Assembly (NCBI RefSeq): GCF_002906155.1
Contig: NZ_MUJK01000004.1
Coordinates: 372,001-436,000, forward strand
Length of the DNA stretch: 64,000 nucleotides
Reading direction: 5' to 3'
From: Pseudomonas laurylsulfativorans
Lineage (GTDB): Bacteria; Pseudomonadota; Gammaproteobacteria; Pseudomonadales; Pseudomonadaceae
Part shown: positions 54,301 to 63,280 of the stretch, piece after piece
Numbering within the stretch: position 1 is the first letter of the stretch
How the letters are laid out: each line of letters starts with the position of its first letter
The notes under the pieces: model-generated
The model's input: the letters and a program-made list of their open reading frames with translations, nothing else
The model's database searches: none
What the model was told of the DNA's origin: nothing
Position numbers and translations under genes: made by a program

Positions 54301-55186
54301 TGTCAGGTTCGGTCAACATCTTGCGGAAGGTTTCTACCAGCGGCCGCAAGTTGATCCGGTGCCACGCCGCCCACAGCGGTCGGGTGAGGGGAATCCATGG
54401 CACTTCCCGCAGTACCACGCCTGGCGGTGCGTTGCGGCTCAAGCCTTTCTGGATCATGGCGATGCCCAGTCCCGAGGCCACCAGGGCCATTGCCGTGAAG
54501 GGGCCGGTGGCTTCCATGCGGATATCCGGGGTGAAGCCTGCGCGGATACAGGCGCTGACGAAGTTTTCCCGGCTGGTGACATTCTGGTGTTGCACACCAA
54601 TCCACTCTTGATTGGCGAGATCTTCCGGGGTCAGCACGCTCTTCTGTGCCAGGGGATGGTGCTCGGGCAGGACCAGCAGCATCGGGTCGTCCAGCACCTG
54701 GAAACCCAGCAGGTCTGGGTCGTCGTCCGTCGGCGGTTCGCTGACCAGTGCGATATCGAGACTACGCTGGCGCAAGCCTTCGAGTTGTTCGGCGGAGCTC
54801 TGGTTGTACAGCGCCACATGCACGTTCGGCCGGTTGACCCGCAACACGCGCAAGGCATTGGGCAACACGCCGGCGTGCATGGCGTTTTCGATGTAGCCGA
54901 TGCACAAGCCGCCTTCTTCGCCGCGCCCCAAACGCTTGCCGAGGGATTCCAGGCGACTGGCGTGGGTCAGCAGGGCGCGGGTTTCGGCGAGGAAGGTCTG
55001 GCCGTCGCGGGTCAGGCGGATGCGTTGCTGGCTGCGCTCGAACAGGGTCAGGCCCAGGCGTTCTTCGAGCTGGGCGATCTGTCGGCTCAGGGGCGACTGG
55101 GAAATGTGCAGGCGTTCGGCGGCGCGTCCGACGTGTTCTTCCTCGGCGACGGCGACGAAGTAGCGCAATTGGCGGATGTCGATCAT
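54242..55186 (-). CDS. LysR family regulator
   Basis: 314 residues from ATG 55186. The helix-turn-helix reads IRQLRYFVAVAEEEHVGRAAERLHISQSPLSRQIAQLEERLG, close to the group that includes CbnR/BenM-like LysR proteins. The effector domain is full. The last 18 residues (GGEPAREGAS region) come from a REP sequence. It is divergent from the AKR/SDR/SRPBCC operon and is its likely regulator. Confidence 0.85.
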   Translation of the reverse strand: MIDIRQLRYFVAVAEEEHVGRAAERLHISQSPLSRQIAQLEERLGLTLFERSQQRIRLTRDGQTFLAETRALLTHASRLESLGKRLGRGEEGGLCIGYIENAMHAGVLPNALRVLRVNRPNVHVALYNQSSAEQLEGLRQRSLDIALVSEPPTDDDPDLLGFQVLDDPMLLVLPEHHPLAQKSVLTPEDLANQEWIGVQHQNVTSRENFVSACIRAGFTPDIRMEATGPFTAMALVASGLGIAMIQKGLSRNAPPGVVLREVPWIPLTRPLWAAWHRINLRPLVETFRKMLTEPDTCGGEPAREGASTDSISID

Positions 55187-55283
55187 GTCAGACCTTAAGG
55201 GACTCAAGTGCTGCAGATTATGTCTTGGACGGTCCGATCCTCGCAATCTAGGATTTGCTCAACGGTCACTGCAAAGCGCTGAC

Positions 55284-55378
55284 CCCTGTAGGAGCCGGCT
55301 TGCCGGCGATAGCGGTTCTTCAGGCGACACCTGTGTCGACTGTTCCGGCGCAATCGCCAGCAAGCCGGCTCCTACAGG
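55284..55378. repeat. REPIN in the lysR/AKR intergenic region
   Basis: CCCTGTAGGAGCCGGCTTGCCGGCGAT faces CGCCAGCAAGCCGGCTCCTACAGG. It lies between the divergent LysR and AKR starts, so the operon leader contains it or begins after it. Confidence 0.9.
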
Positions 55379-55406
55379 GTTACCTGATAATCGAGAGGAT
55401 TCATCC

Positions 55407-56423
55407 ATGAGCTTGAAAGACAAACTGCCCGGTGCACTGGGTTTCGGTACCGCGCCGCTGGGCAACATGTTCCGTGCCATTGCGGAAGAAGAAGCGCAGG
55501 CGACTGTCCACGCCGCCTGGGACGCCGGTGTGCGCTACTTCGATACCGCGCCGTTCTACGGTTCGGGTCTGTCGGAGATTCGTCTTGGCGCCGCGCTCTC
55601 ACGCTACAACCGTGACGACTATGTGCTCAGCAGCAAGGTCGGCCGGGTGATTCTCGATGAAGTCGAAGACGCCGCTGCCCGTGACCTGGGCGAGAAGAGC
55701 GGGGTATTCGAACACGGCCTGCCGAACAAGATCGTCAATGACTACAGCGCCGACGCGACCCTGCGTTCGATCGAGGACAGCCTCAAACGCCTGCAAACCG
55801 ATCGCCTCGACATCGTCTGGGTGCACGACATCGCCCAGGATTTCTACGGCGATCAGTGGCTGGAGTACTTCAACCAGGCCCGTACCGGTGCCTTCAAAGT
55901 GCTGACCCGCCTGCGTGAAGAGGGCGTGATCAAGGGCTGGGGCTTGGGCGTGAACAAGGTTGAGCCATGCGAGTTGACCCTTGATCTGAGCGAAGCGCAG
56001 CCGGACGGTTTTCTGCTGGCGGGTCGCTACACTCTTCTCGATCATGATCGCGCCTTGCAGCGATTGATGGACGCCGCCCTGGCGCAGAACGTCGAGATCG
56101 TGGTCGGCGGACCTTACAGCTCGGGCATTCTGGCCGGTGGCGCACACTTCGAATACCAGAAGGCCAGCCCGGCGATCATCAGCAAGGTCGAGCAAATCAA
56201 ACGCATCGCCGCGGCCCACGGTGTCGATATCAAGGCAGCGGCGTTGCAATTCTCGTTGGCTAACCCGGCGGTGGCGGCGGTGATTCCGGGTTCCAGCCGC
56301 CCGCAGCGGATTGCCGAAGACGTGGCTGCGTTGTCGGCGGTGATTCCCACCGCATTCTGGCATGCGATGCGTGAGGCGAAGCTGGTTTCCGAGCGCGCAC
56401 CCTTGCCCCTCATTGGAGCTTGA
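55407..56423 (+). CDS. Aldo/keto reductase (L-fucose/D-threo-aldose dehydrogenase type)
   Basis: 338 residues from ATG 55407 (GAGAGGAT before it). It has LGFGTAPLGNMF, then RYFDTAPFYGSGLSE with the catalytic Tyr, SKVGR with Lys, and DIVWVHDIAQDF with His. Members oxidise aldose or pyridoxal. It is the first gene of an operon with an SDR gene whose start lies three bases after the stop. Confidence 0.8.
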   Translation: MSLKDKLPGALGFGTAPLGNMFRAIAEEEAQATVHAAWDAGVRYFDTAPFYGSGLSEIRLGAALSRYNRDDYVLSSKVGRVILDEVEDAAARDLGEKSGVFEHGLPNKIVNDYSADATLRSIEDSLKRLQTDRLDIVWVHDIAQDFYGDQWLEYFNQARTGAFKVLTRLREEGVIKGWGLGVNKVEPCELTLDLSEAQPDGFLLAGRYTLLDHDRALQRLMDAALAQNVEIVVGGPYSSGILAGGAHFEYQKASPAIISKVEQIKRIAAAHGVDIKAAALQFSLANPAVAAVIPGSSRPQRIAEDVAALSAVIPTAFWHAMREAKLVSERAPLPLIGA

Positions 56424-56425
56424 GC

Positions 56426-57223
56426 ATGAAGATTGATTTGAGTGGAAAACTGGCAATCGTCAGCGGCAGCACCGCCGGCATTGGCCTGGGCATCAGCCAG
56501 GCGCTGGCCGAGGCGGGCGCCACGGTGGTGGTGATCGGCCGCGACACGGCCAAGGTCGAGCAGGCGCTGGCGAGCATTCGTCAACGGGTTCCCGCCGCGC
56601 AATTGCGTGGCGTGACCGCCGACCTCGGCACCGCCGAAGGCGCCGAAAAATTGTTCGCCGCCGAACCTCGGGCGGACATCCTGGTGAACAACCTCGGGAT
56701 CTTCAACACGGTGGATTTCTACGACGCCCCGGACAGTGAGTGGGCACGCTTCTACGAGGTCAACGTGATCTCCGGCGTACGCCTGTCACGGCATTACACG
56801 CCGGACATGATCAAGCAGGGCTGGGGGCGGGTGATCTTCCTGTCTTCGGAATCCGGCGTGGCGACGCCGGCGGACATGATCAACTACGGCGTGACCAAAA
56901 GCGCCAACCTGGCCGTGTCCCATGGCCTGGCCAAACGCCTGGCCGGCACCGGCGTGACGGTCAACGCAATCCTGCCCGGCCCGACCTTTACCGATGGCCT
57001 GGAAGAGATGCTCAAGGACGCCACGGCCGAATCCGGGCGCAGCGCCCGGGACGAAGCCGATGCGTTCGTGCGCAAGGCCCGGCCGACGTCGATCATCCAG
57101 CGCGTGGCGGATGTCGAGGAAGTCGCCAATCTGGTGGCCTACATCGCTTCGCCGTTATCCTCGGCCACCACCGGCGCTGCCTTGCGGGTCGACGGCGGTG
57201 TGGTCGACAGCCTGGCCATCTGA
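56426..57223 (+). CDS. Short-chain dehydrogenase/reductase
   Basis: 265 residues from ATG 56426 (GGAG at 56415-56418; the TTG at 56420 is less good). NAD(P) motif SGSTAGIG, NNLG strand (DILVNNLGIFN), catalytic Tyr/Lys in NYGVTKSANLA, and a PGPTFTDG loop. An extended SDR with no specificity clue. It is the middle gene of the LysR-controlled operon. Confidence 0.85.
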   Translation: MKIDLSGKLAIVSGSTAGIGLGISQALAEAGATVVVIGRDTAKVEQALASIRQRVPAAQLRGVTADLGTAEGAEKLFAAEPRADILVNNLGIFNTVDFYDAPDSEWARFYEVNVISGVRLSRHYTPDMIKQGWGRVIFLSSESGVATPADMINYGVTKSANLAVSHGLAKRLAGTGVTVNAILPGPTFTDGLEEMLKDATAESGRSARDEADAFVRKARPTSIIQRVADVEEVANLVAYIASPLSSATTGAALRVDGGVVDSLAI

Positions 57224-57249
57224 ACCTTATTGATTAGAGAGAATATTTC

Positions 57250-57660
57250 ATGGCAACTGCATCAGCCTCCATCGACATCCCGGCTTCGGCCGAGCAGGTC
57301 TGGCAATTGATTGGCGGTTTCAACTCGCTGCCGGACTGGCTGCCGTTCATTCCCAAGAGCGAGCTCAGCGAAGGCGGGCGCGTGCGCAGCCTGCAAACGG
57401 CGGACGGCGCGGTGGTGGTCGAGCGCCTGCAAGCGTTCGACAACGCGGGCCAAACCTACAGCTACTCGATTTTGCAGGCGCCGTTTCCGGCGACTGATTA
57501 TCTGGCGACGATCAAGGTGGAAGCACAAGGCGAGGGCGCGCGGGTGACCTGGTCCGGGCGGTTTGAACCGGTGGGTGTGAGCAATGAGGAAGTGCAGGCG
57601 TTGTTTACCGGCATCTATCAGGGTGGGCTTGAGGCGCTGCGGGCCAATTACCCGGCCTGA
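57250..57660 (+). CDS. SRPBCC family small ligand-binding protein
   Basis: 136 residues. The START-like pattern IDIPASAEQVWQLIGGFNSLPDWLPFI, the central RVRSL-D-VVERL and the C-terminal helix GIYQGGLEALRANY fit SRPBCC/polyketide-cyclase-like proteins, which bind hydrophobic ligands or help ring closure. It is the last gene of the AKR/SDR operon, 26 bases downstream of the SDR. Confidence 0.8.
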   Translation: MATASASIDIPASAEQVWQLIGGFNSLPDWLPFIPKSELSEGGRVRSLQTADGAVVVERLQAFDNAGQTYSYSILQAPFPATDYLATIKVEAQGEGARVTWSGRFEPVGVSNEEVQALFTGIYQGGLEALRANYPA

Positions 57661-57689
57661 TCCACGCAGCGCAAATCACCACCAATCCT

Positions 57690-57793
57690 CTGTAGGAGCG
57701 AGCCTGCTCGCGATGGACGCAAGGTCGACGCGTTGAATCAGACTGCACGCGTTATCGTTGACGTCCATCGCGAGCAGGCTCGCTCCTACAGGG
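57690..57793. repeat. REPIN between convergent transcripts
   Basis: CTGTAGGAGCGAGCCTGCTCGCGATGG faces CCATCGCGAGCAGGCTCGCTCCTACAG (in pieces), between the SRPBCC gene and the histidine kinase gene. Confidence 0.9.
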
Positions 57794-57801
57794 ATTCAAT
57801 T

Positions 57802-59205
57802 TCAGGCCTGCGGAATCAGACTCTCCCGGCAATCAAGCACCAGCCGTGCGCCACCCAGTTCGCTGTGGGCCACTTCCAGCGTAAACCCGTGCAGGCTGAC
57901 AATCGCCGCGACGATGGACAGCCCGAGCCCGAAGCCGCTTTTCTGATTGCCTGCCTCGGCGCGATAGAAACGCTGGAACACCGCCTCGCGTTCCGCCTCG
58001 GGAATACCCGGGCCGGAGTCGAGTACTTCGATTCGCGTGTGCCCGCTGTCATTGACCCCGCGCAAGATCACCGCGCCGCCGGGCGGGGTGAATTTGATCG
58101 AGTTGCTCAGCAGGTTCGCCACGGCTTCGAACAGCAGTGCCCGGTCGCCATTGAGGGGGGGCAATGAGGCGGGCAGGTGCAGTTGGAACACCAGCCCGTC
58201 GTCTTCGGCCAGGGGCAGATAGAACTCATGCAGCTCTTGCAACAACGCCACCGGGTCCACTTGCACGAATCCGGAGCGGCGCTGGCGGTCTTCCAGTTCG
58301 GAAATCCGCAGCAAGCCACGGAAACGCGCCATCAGCGTATCGGCCTCGGCCAGTACCAGGTCCAGTTGCATGGCCTGCGGTGAACCTTCGCCGGCTTGCT
58401 GCTGCATGCGGTAAAGCTGGGCGCGCAGACGGGTCAGGGGCGTACGCAGGTCATGGGCAATGTTGTCGCACACGCCCTTGACCTCGTTCATCAGGCGCTC
58501 GATGCGTTCGAGCATGGCGTTGACGATGGCGGCGAGCATGTCCAGTTCGTCACGCCGATTGGACAGTGGCAACCGCCGGCTCAGGTCACCCGCGACGATG
58601 GCTTCGGCGCTGGCCTGAATCCCGCGAATACGGCGCAACGGCCGGCGTCGCAGCAAGTACCAGCCGACGATGCCCGGAATAATGGTCAGGGTCACCCCCC
58701 AGAACAGGGCATGAAGGATGATCCGGGTCACGGCGAACAGCGAGCCGTTGTCGCGCACCAGCACCAGCCAGCGGCCGTCGAGGGTGCGGGTTGCCACGGC
58801 GTCGCAACTGTCGGCGGGCAGCGTCTGGTCATCATCGTCGCCGGAGGCATCGCAGTCGCGCAGCATGTGGATCTTGCCATCGAGTGGCAAGCCGTCCGGA
58901 ATGTAGCGCAGGGCACCGCTGAGGTAGCGATGTTGGGCATCGAACAGGCCGTAGGCGTCGATACCGCGGATGTCGAAGGTCATGCTGACGGCGAGGGCGT
59001 CCACCAGTTGCTCGCCCGAAAACCGCGAAAACAGGTGCTGGCGCTGCATCAGCGAGTGCTTGGCCAGGTTGTCCAGGTAAGCGGAAACCTCGTAGTACAT
59101 GACCCCCATGAGAATCCCGCTCCAGATCACGAACAGCGAACTGTAGAGCGCCAGCAAACGGCTGCTGGAGGAGCGCCAGCCTTTAGACGGGTTCGGCAAT
59201 GACAT
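57802..59205 (-). CDS. Sensor histidine kinase
   Basis: 467 residues. One membrane segment near residues 17-38, a periplasmic part of about 120 residues with an Asp-rich DASGDDDD segment, a second membrane segment (about 161-183), a HAMP linker, the phospho-acceptor His in CDNIAHDLRTPLTRLR (about residue 251), and an ATPase domain ending with GLGLSIVAAIVSLHGF. It overlaps the response regulator gene by 23 bases. The signal is unknown; a PhoQ/QseC-like layout is seen. Confidence 0.85.
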   Translation of the reverse strand: MSLPNPSKGWRSSSSRLLALYSSLFVIWSGILMGVMYYEVSAYLDNLAKHSLMQRQHLFSRFSGEQLVDALAVSMTFDIRGIDAYGLFDAQHRYLSGALRYIPDGLPLDGKIHMLRDCDASGDDDDQTLPADSCDAVATRTLDGRWLVLVRDNGSLFAVTRIILHALFWGVTLTIIPGIVGWYLLRRRPLRRIRGIQASAEAIVAGDLSRRLPLSNRRDELDMLAAIVNAMLERIERLMNEVKGVCDNIAHDLRTPLTRLRAQLYRMQQQAGEGSPQAMQLDLVLAEADTLMARFRGLLRISELEDRQRRSGFVQVDPVALLQELHEFYLPLAEDDGLVFQLHLPASLPPLNGDRALLFEAVANLLSNSIKFTPPGGAVILRGVNDSGHTRIEVLDSGPGIPEAEREAVFQRFYRAEAGNQKSGFGLGLSIVAAIVSLHGFTLEVAHSELGGARLVLDCRESLIPQA

Positions 59206-59866
59206 AACCCGAGCCTCGCACGGTCCGAATCAGTGGGACATTGCCAGGCGGGTCGATCTTCTTGCGCAGACGGCCGATGTGGACATCGATCAGATTGGTG
59301 CCGGGGTCGAAGTGGTAACCCCAGACCTCTTCGAAAATCATCATCCGCGAGAGGATTTGCCCGGTATTGCGCATCAAGAATTCCAGCAGCTTGTACTCGG
59401 TGGGCAACAGCGTCAGCAGTTGACCGTCGCGGCTGGCTTCGTGGCTGATCAGGTTCAGCTCCAGGTCCGCCACCCGCAGCGTGGTGGCCTGGGCGGTCAC
59501 GGTGTTCTGCCGGCGCAGCAGGACTTCGACCCGGGCGGCCATTTCATCGGTGGCGAAGGGTTTGGTCAGGTAGTCGTCGCCACCGGCGCGCAAGCCACGC
59601 ACGCGCTCATCGACGTCGGACAGTGCGCTGATCATCAGGATCGGCGTGGCCACGCCCATGGTCCGCAGCGTGGTGACAATCGCCAGGCCATCGAGCTCGG
59701 GCAACATGCGGTCGAGGGTGATCAGGTCATAGTTGCCGCTGACCGCACGCTCCAGCCCTTCGCGGCCATTGTCGACCCAGTCGACGTCGAGGCCGTGGTT
59801 ACTCAGTTCGGCGACAATTTCCCGGGCGGTCACGGCGTCGTCTTCGATGGTCAAGATGCGGGTCAT
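59183..59866 (-). CDS. OmpR-type response regulator
   Basis: 227 residues. Receiver with IEDD, phospho-acceptor Asp52 (LITLDRMLPELDG) and Lys102 (YLTKPF). Winged helix-turn-helix DNA-binding C-terminus with EYKLLEFLMRNTGQILSR, IFEEVWGY and DVHIGRLRKKID...IRTVRGSGYVI. It is paired with the kinase gene downstream, with overlapping ends. Confidence 0.9.
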   Translation of the reverse strand: MTRILTIEDDAVTAREIVAELSNHGLDVDWVDNGREGLERAVSGNYDLITLDRMLPELDGLAIVTTLRTMGVATPILMISALSDVDERVRGLRAGGDDYLTKPFATDEMAARVEVLLRRQNTVTAQATTLRVADLELNLISHEASRDGQLLTLLPTEYKLLEFLMRNTGQILSRMMIFEEVWGYHFDPGTNLIDVHIGRLRKKIDPPGNVPLIRTVRGSGYVIAEPV

Positions 59867-60014
59867 AAGGCTGGCCTGATAAGCAGTTCAATACGAAGTT
59901 GCAAGCATTTTGCCAAGAATTGTCCGCGACTTAATAAATTAACTTTCATCTGGCCGGGGGCGTTGCTCGCAACATTGATATCATTGAGCCATAACCTCGA
60001 TAGGGTGCTGCGTT

Positions 60015-60350
60015 GTGCTTACCTCGATCCGCTGTGGCTGGATGCCGATTTGTCTGTTGCTGTTCAGTGTTTTCAGTTCATCGGCCTGGGCTGGCAATAC
60101 ACCCTGTTCCGGCAAGAAGGGTGGAATCGATCGATGCGACGGCGACCTGTTCCTGTGTAACGACGGCTCGATCAGCGGCTCGAAAAAAAGCTGCTCGGCC
60201 ATGTTCGGCGGTCAGACCCAGGCACGTCCACAAGCGTTTATCCAGGACACGCAGGGTTGCTCCTGCGGTACCGGTTCGTTTTGTACCGGGCCCAGAGGGG
60301 GCGTTTACTGCCTGACCCCAAGTGGCAATAAAAGCTATAAGCGCAAATGA
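60015..60350 (+). CDS. Exported cysteine-rich small protein
   Basis: 111 residues from GTG 60015; ATG 60042 is an alternative start of the signal peptide (PICLLLFSVFSSSAWA). The mature chain of about 85 residues has eight Cys, in NTPC, DRC, FLC, KSC, GCSC, SFC and YC, suggesting four disulfides. A GSISGSKKSC segment and the end YCLTPSGNKSYKRK look family-like. No function is known to me. It lies between the two-component genes and the membrane protein gene. Confidence 0.65.
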   Translation: MLTSIRCGWMPICLLLFSVFSSSAWAGNTPCSGKKGGIDRCDGDLFLCNDGSISGSKKSCSAMFGGQTQARPQAFIQDTQGCSCGTGSFCTGPRGGVYCLTPSGNKSYKRK

Positions 60351-60529
60351 CCCATGCATAAAACCCGTCGAAGCAACCTGATCGTTGCAGTTTGCATGGG
60401 GCAGAGAAGTTCAAACTTTCCAAGTGATTGAAACAGAACGATTTATTCAAAGTGCGCGACTGGCACGGTGACTGCAATTCCTTCCTTGAAGAGTTGTAAC
60501 ACCATCTTTCTGCCTGGAGCGATAAAACA

Positions 60530-61459
60530 ATGAATAGATCCTCTGATGGTTTCTATCCTGCCATGGACGAGTCCACCACGCTGTCCGGCGTGTCCTGGGG
60601 AGCGATTTTCGCGGGTGCCGCTGCGGCGGCGGCGTTGTCGCTGATCCTGGTGTTGCTCGGTTTCGGCCTGGGTTTTTCTGCGGTATCGCCCTGGGCCAAT
60701 GAAGGCGTGAGCGCCAAAGGCCTGGGGATCTCGACCATTGTCTGGCTGGCCTTTACTCAGATCATCGCTTCCGGACTTGGCGGTTACATCGCCGGGCGGC
60801 TGCGGGTGAAGTGGGCGTACATGCATGGCGATGAAGTTTACTTTCGCGACACGGCCCATGGTTTTCTGGCCTGGTGCGTGGCGACGCTGGTGACGGCCAC
60901 GCTGGTCGCCGGCTCGGTCAGCAGCCTGGTGGGCGGAGGCGTGCAGGCCGGGGCGAACATGGTCGGTGGAGCGGCGAGTGCCGCGACGCAAGCCGTGGGC
61001 ACTTCGGCGGGCAATACCAATAGCGATCAATACGGTTACTTCGTTGACAGCCTGTTCCGTGATGATCGTCCGGGTGCTGTCAGCGATGATGCGGCCCGGG
61101 GTGCCGTCACCCGGATCTTTGTACGTTCCCTGAGCATGGATGGACTGGCCAGCGAAGACCGGACTTATCTGGCGCAACTGGTCGCGCAGCGGACCAACCT
61201 GACTCAGGCCGACGCCGAACGTCGTGTCGATGAGGTGTATGCCCGCACCCAAAAAACCGTGGCCGATGCCAAACAAGGCGCACAAGAGGCTGCCGACATA
61301 GCCGCCAAAGTGGCGGCGTGGACCACGCTGTGGATGTTCGTTGCACTGTTGGCCGGTGCGTTTTTCGCCAGCCTTGCCGCGACCTTCGGCGGTCGCCGTC
61401 GGGATGCGGTGGTGTATCTGGAAACCGGCGCTTACGTCACCACGATTCCTGTTCGCTAA
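60530..61459 (+). CDS. Membrane protein with a glycine/alanine-rich core
   Basis: 309 residues. Hydrophobic segments near residues 22-50 (WGAIFAGAAAAAALSLILVLLGFGLG), 65-85, 112-134 and the C-terminal 265-287. A charged helical middle part contains SDDAARGAVTRIFVRSLS and DAERRVDEVYARTQKTVADAKQGAQ. No catalytic motif is seen. It has the look of a conserved membrane protein of unknown function. A 24-residue microprotein gene follows 15 bases after its stop. Confidence 0.65.
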   Translation: MNRSSDGFYPAMDESTTLSGVSWGAIFAGAAAAAALSLILVLLGFGLGFSAVSPWANEGVSAKGLGISTIVWLAFTQIIASGLGGYIAGRLRVKWAYMHGDEVYFRDTAHGFLAWCVATLVTATLVAGSVSSLVGGGVQAGANMVGGAASAATQAVGTSAGNTNSDQYGYFVDSLFRDDRPGAVSDDAARGAVTRIFVRSLSMDGLASEDRTYLAQLVAQRTNLTQADAERRVDEVYARTQKTVADAKQGAQEAADIAAKVAAWTTLWMFVALLAGAFFASLAATFGGRRRDAVVYLETGAYVTTIPVR

Positions 61460-61474
61460 CCCAGGAGAATCATC

Positions 61475-61549
61475 ATGCGTTCATTACTGCTGTTCTTTCT
61501 CGGCGTGCCAATCCCGATCATTATTTTGATTGCGTTGTTTGTGCATTGA
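61475..61549 (+). CDS. 24-residue membrane microprotein
   Basis: ATG 61475 to TGA 61547-61549 encodes 24 residues, MRSLLLFFLG then VPIPIIILIALFVH, almost wholly hydrophobic, with one positive charge at the N-terminus and His at the end. A GGAG ribosome site lies eight bases upstream. It fits a single membrane helix and probably works with the membrane protein encoded just before it. Confidence 0.7.
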   Translation: MRSLLLFFLGVPIPIIILIALFVH

Positions 61550-61570
61550 ATTGACTGGACGCTTTAAAAG

Positions 61571-61636
61571 CTTCGCGGGCAAGCCCGCTCCCACAGAAGG
61601 ACGCAATCGACTGTGGGAGCGGGCTTGCCCGCGAAG
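61571..61636. repeat. REPIN with a short spacer
   Basis: CTTCGCGGGCAAGCCCGCTCCCACAG faces CTGTGGGAGCGGGCTTGCCCGCGAAG, between the microprotein and the GST gene ends. Confidence 0.9.
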
Positions 61637-61662
61637 ATGGCTAATCAGGTGAAAAAAATCAC

Positions 61663-62268
61663 TCAGTCAATCGGCGTGCTGACAAACACCTCAAGCCCTT
61701 CGGCATACGCAGTAAATGCGGCGATTCGCGGAAACTGTGCCGCACTCACCTGGTCCGGCACCACCAGATTGGTGAAGCTCCAGGCCACCGCCAACGTGAT
61801 GCCGTCCTGCTCGATCGCACCGTCAGTCTTCAGCGGCTGTTTTTCCAGCTCCCGCTCCAGCGCCGAATAGGCCGCCACCAACTGTCCTTCGACCCGCTGC
61901 ACCCAAGGCTCGAATTGAATCTCCGCCGGCCGCAGGTTGCGCTCGTAATAAAGCTGCACGGATTTTTCGCTGGCGGCCAAGGCCAGGCCAACCAGGCGCA
62001 ACGCGCGTAGGCGCTGGCTCGGTTCGACAGGCATCAGGCTGTTATCGGCCAGGGATTCCAGGTAATCGATGATCAGTGTCGAATCCATCAACACTTCACC
62101 GTCATCCAGCACCAGGGTGGGCGCCTTGACCACCGGGTTGATCTGCTGAAATTGTTCGAAGTGGCGGAACACCGAGACCGATTGATGTTCCAGGGCGATT
62201 CCCAGGTATTTCGCAGAAATGGCGACGCGCCTGACATAGGGCGAGTCCAGCATACCGATCAGCTTCAT
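61663..62268 (-). CDS. Glutathione S-transferase
   Basis: 201 residues. The N-terminal thioredoxin-like half begins MKLIGMLDSPYVRRVAISAKYLG and has the cis-Pro turn KAPTLVLDDGEVLMDSTLIIDYLE. The helical C-terminal half follows. The first-strand Ser/Cys position is filled by SPYVRR, as in the bacterial beta/theta-like groups. It should conjugate or isomerise small electrophiles with glutathione. The gene is alone. Confidence 0.85.
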   Translation of the reverse strand: MKLIGMLDSPYVRRVAISAKYLGIALEHQSVSVFRHFEQFQQINPVVKAPTLVLDDGEVLMDSTLIIDYLESLADNSLMPVEPSQRLRALRLVGLALAASEKSVQLYYERNLRPAEIQFEPWVQRVEGQLVAAYSALERELEKQPLKTDGAIEQDGITLAVAWSFTNLVVPDQVSAAQFPRIAAFTAYAEGLEVFVSTPID

Positions 62269-62637
62269 GGTCCTTTCCTTTATATGGCCATTTCGTGAGG
62301 GACAACCTTAGCTGAGGTTCGCAGCCCTGCAAATGACAGTGAAAAATGCGCGGTGCAGGCCGTTTGTCATCTATATACAGCCGCTCGATTGAATTTCTTG
62401 CTATAAACGCACTCCGATTACCGCCTCAAAGCCTGCCGTAGAGCATTTTCAGGGCTTTGTCGGACAAATTCGCTGTCTTTTCAGTTGCTGAGGCCTCAAG
62501 TCGGCCTTAGACTGCCGCCCCTCGTAAATTGAGTGCCGGGTGGCGCTTGGAACAAATGGCGCCTTTCCGATGGCCTGCCCAGGTCTGCCGGAACGCTCCC
62601 TTATTCGCCTTAATGCACGTTTTTTATAGAGATATCA
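62269..62637. other. Long leader before the DksA2-like gene
   Basis: 369 bases between the divergent GST and DksA2-like genes. A GGCGCTTGGAACAAATGGCGCC inverted repeat (in pieces) lies near 62540-62562. No reading frame is supported. Confidence 0.35.
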
Positions 62638-63042
62638 ATGACAAAGGACAAGTTGCTGGCCATGCCGGCGGATGACTACATGAATGCCGAGCAACATGCT
62701 TTTTTCTCCGAGCTGTTGCAGAACATGAAAGTCGAAACCCATGAGCGCATCGAACAGAACCGCATCGCCATCGAGAGTCTGGACACCCCGGCCGATCCGG
62801 CAGACGCGGCTTCGGTCGAAGAAGAGCGCACCTGGCTGGTAAACGCGATCGATCGCGACCAGCGCATGCTGCCTCAGTTGGAACAAGCCCTTGAGCGTAT
62901 CAAGGAAGACAGCTTCGGCTGGTGCGACGACAGCGGCGAGCCGATTGGCCTCAAGCGCCTGCTGATCAGCCCGACCACCAAGTACTGCATCGAAGCTCAA
63001 GAGCGTCACGAGCAAATCGACAAGCACCAGCGTCAGGCCTGA
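62638..63042 (+). CDS. DksA2-like transcription factor
   Basis: 134 residues. A coiled-coil arm (about residues 20-85) is followed by a C-terminal globular part with GWCDDSGEPIGLKRLL and TTKYCIEAQERHE. The canonical DksA zinc site has four Cys; here the second is Ser and the fourth is Ala, leaving only two. This is the pattern of zinc-independent DksA2 paralogues, which replace DksA with RNA polymerase and ppGpp when zinc is scarce. No Zur box was recognised. The gene stands alone. Confidence 0.8.
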   Translation: MTKDKLLAMPADDYMNAEQHAFFSELLQNMKVETHERIEQNRIAIESLDTPADPADAASVEEERTWLVNAIDRDQRMLPQLEQALERIKEDSFGWCDDSGEPIGLKRLLISPTTKYCIEAQERHEQIDKHQRQA

Positions 63043-63079
63043 TTCTGCGAGGCAACCCGTTTTAAAGGGGCTGCCCTGA

Positions 63080-63146
63080 AAAGATCGCAGCCTGCACCAG
63101 CCCCTGCGTAATTGAAGCAGGGCGCTGGCGCAGGCTGCGATCTTTG
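63080..63146. repeat. AAAGATCGCAGCCTGC-type inverted repeat
   Basis: Arms AAAGATCGCAGCCTGC and GCAGGCTGCGATCTTT (63131-63146) form a long hairpin; probably the transcript end of the DksA2-like gene. It is a common Pseudomonas intergenic repeat. Confidence 0.85.
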
Positions 63147-63280
63147 CTTTGTGCCGTCTTCGATTTCCCTCCGGTTCTTCTATTGATCTGCTGCAACGTT
63201 CGCGACTAAAGGCTCATGGATAATGGCTTTATGGTGGCGTTAAATGCGAAGACAACAATTAGAAGTTTTCCGGGGTGACG

